Source: an uncultured Brevibacterium sp.
GTDB lineage: Bacteria > Actinomycetota > Actinomycetes > Actinomycetales > Brevibacteriaceae
NCBI GenBank assembly: GCA_943914815.1
Contig: CALUDL010000085.1
Location: 1 to 6,893 of the forward strand
Length of the DNA: 6,893 bases
Direction of reading: 5' to 3'
Part shown: in pieces, positions 5,773 through 6,893 of the stretch
Position numbering within the stretch: the first letter of the stretch is position 1
How the letters are laid out: every line of letters starts with the position of its first letter
Translations under genes and position numbers: made by a program
The notes under the pieces: generated by a model
What the model saw: the letters and a program-made list of their open reading frames with translations, nothing else
Told to the model about the DNA's origin: nothing
The model's database searches: none

Positions 5773-5778
5773 TCTTTC

Positions 5779-6006
5779 ATGAGTGTGATCATTGCTAATC
5801 CGCTAGTACCGACTGCCGGTGATGTCGCCATGTATGGCGTATCAGCGCTGGCACTCATCCTCGCGGTCGTTGCACTATTCGACCTTCTTCGTGTCAGCCA
5901 CATCAGCGGTTGGAACAAAATCCTGATCGCGTTGGCGATCATTCTTCTTCCTATAGCTGCGCCAGTTGCTTGGCTGTTTATGCGATGGAAAACGAGCACG
6001 CGCTGA
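5779..6006 (+). CDS. Small two-helix membrane protein, PLDc_N-like
   Basis: The 75-residue product has two predicted membrane helices, at about residues 16-37 and 46-67, joined by a short polar loop (LLRVSHISGWNK). The second helix with its prolines (ILLPIAAPVAWLF) followed by a basic end resembles the PLDc_N domain, the membrane anchor at the N-terminus of cardiolipin synthases that is also found alone in many small actinobacterial proteins. No catalytic phospholipase domain is present. The gene is transcribed away from the dehydrogenase operon and converges with the MFS gene, with a 24-bp gap. It probably has no leader. The role is unknown; membrane anchoring or regulation are guesses. Confidence 0.75.
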   Translation: MSVIIANPLVPTAGDVAMYGVSALALILAVVALFDLLRVSHISGWNKILIALAIILLPIAAPVAWLFMRWKTSTR

Positions 6007-6030
6007 CCAGTCCGGCCGTGCGCGGTCATG

Positions 6031-6893
6031 TCATGCGCGGGTGCGGATTGAACGCGCGGCTGGCACCATGAGCATGAGCGCCAGGCCCAGGGCCAGGACC
6101 ACCATGATTCCCAAGCCGCCCGCGCGCTGGAAACCAAAAATCGTGACGCATAGCGCGAACAGGGCTGGTCCTAAGAAACTCACCGCACGGCCGGTTGTTG
6201 CGTAAAGTCCAAAGTTCTCACCCGCCCGCTCCGGTGCGGTGATACGTGACAAGAACGACCTCGAGCTCGCCTGCACGGGCCCCACAAACAAACACAGCCA
6301 CATGGCCGTTATCCAAAACACGGTCTTGTTCTCACTGACCAAAATGGGCACGCAGCCTGCAATCAGACAGATCAGACCGGTCACAATCACTGCCTTGGGG
6401 CCCAGCCAGTCGTCGAACTTCCCAGCAATCAGACAGCCCACGCCAGCCACAACGTTGGCGGCGATGCCCAAATAAATCACCTCGGAACCGGAGAACTCGT
6501 ACGCCCCCGCTGCGATCACCCCGGCCATCGCAAAGATTGTGGCCAGCCCGTCGCGGAAGATCGCGGAGGCCACAAAGAACACGAACGTCGACCTCTCCAC
6601 CTTGAACAGCTCCACCAGCCGGCGGATCACCCGTGCATAGTCAGCCTTCCACGCGGCGAACCCGCGCAGCTCGCGCGACGTCGGGCGCGCAGGGTCAGTG
6701 TCGTCTGGGCCGGCGTCCTCTGGGCCAGCAACACCGGGACCAGTATCGCCAGGGGCGGGCCGGGCTGACGTTCGCTTCGAAAACATGAGTGGCAGACTAA
6801 AAACGAGAAACCACAAAGCGGCCAACACAGCAACTAAGCGGAAACGCAAGCCACCTTCATCGGTTGCGCCAAAGAGCCCCACCTCGGGCTGAA
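6031..6893 (-). CDS. MFS transporter, Atg22/UMF1 type (N-terminal part outside window)
   Basis: The frame is open through the right edge (at least three further codons, QPE, lie upstream of the GTG at 6882), so this is the C-terminal part of a longer gene; the family is usually about 430-450 residues with 12 helices. Counting from that GTG (283 residues), one helix lies at about 15-34, followed by a long polar loop rich in Pro, Gly and Asp (about 35-70), and then about six helices. Family marks are AIFRDGLATIFAMAGV (107-122), the cytoplasmic loop GKFDDWLGPK (154-163), FVGPVQASSRSFLSRI (199-214) and FGLYATTGRAVSFLGP (224-239). These match UMF1/Atg22-type permeases; yeast Atg22 exports amino acids from the vacuole, while the bacterial substrates are mostly unknown. 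The GTG at 6882 should not be taken as the real start, since the N-terminal helices would be missing. Confidence 0.9.
   Translation of the reverse strand, partial: QPEVGLFGATDEGGLRFRLVAVLAALWFLVFSLPLMFSKRTSARPAPGDTGPGVAGPEDAGPDDTDPARPTSRELRGFAAWKADYARVIRRLVELFKVERSTFVFFVASAIFRDGLATIFAMAGVIAAGAYEFSGSEVIYLGIAANVVAGVGCLIAGKFDDWLGPKAVIVTGLICLIAGCVPILVSENKTVFWITAMWLCLFVGPVQASSRSFLSRITAPERAGENFGLYATTGRAVSFLGPALFALCVTIFGFQRAGGLGIMVVLALGLALMLMVPAARSIRTRA

Noticed and set aside
6004..6028. TGACC/GGTCA pairing after the small membrane gene as a terminator
   Set aside because: The stem is only 5 bp with a 15-nt loop and no T run on either strand.

Overview
The window looks like ordinary chromosome from an actinomycete, possibly from the Micrococcales or a relative. 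The evidence is moderately high GC, an LppM-domain lipoprotein, TANNNT-type -10 boxes, one apparently leaderless gene, and a PimC/PimD-type pair of acyl-CoA dehydrogenases. The species cannot be named from the sequence alone. I see no insertion sequence, phage gene, RNA gene or CRISPR array.

Left part (1-1974, plus strand). The window opens inside the Lys/Ala-rich tail of an unidentified protein. The tail carries three tandem 12-residue repeats and its stop overlaps the start of a SpoU/TrmH-type RNA methyltransferase (ATGA). After a 46-bp gap with a possible promoter comes an LppM-domain lipoprotein with a C-terminal membrane helix and a Gly/Tyr/Pro/Gln repeat tail. A strong hairpin at 1990-2025 separates it from the convergent genes and probably stops transcription from both sides.

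Middle part (2042-5624, minus strand). Transcription runs from right to left. A large and a small acyl-CoA dehydrogenase subunit, 70 bp apart, form an apparent operon that ends in a perfect 12-bp terminator stem at 3175-3208. A zinc-free NADPH-dependent oxidoreductase of the CurA/YncB group follows, with an unusual internal insertion. The two dehydrogenase chains have complementary active-site motifs, so they very probably form one heteromeric flavoenzyme. A promoter-like sequence with a TetR-style inverted repeat just past the predicted start site lies upstream and suggests ligand-controlled acyl-CoA catabolism. The substrate cannot be read from the window.

Right part (5625-6893). A 154-bp divergent intergenic region also serves a short plus-strand gene for a two-helix membrane protein resembling the phospholipase D/cardiolipin synthase N-terminal (PLDc_N) domain. 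Its -10 box sits where a leaderless mRNA is expected. It converges with the C-terminal two thirds of an Atg22/UMF1-type MFS transporter that runs off the right edge.

Nothing here is clearly a new biological system. The most useful leads are the split active site of the dehydrogenase pair with its candidate operator, the leaderless small membrane gene, the repeat tails, and the oxidoreductase insertion.
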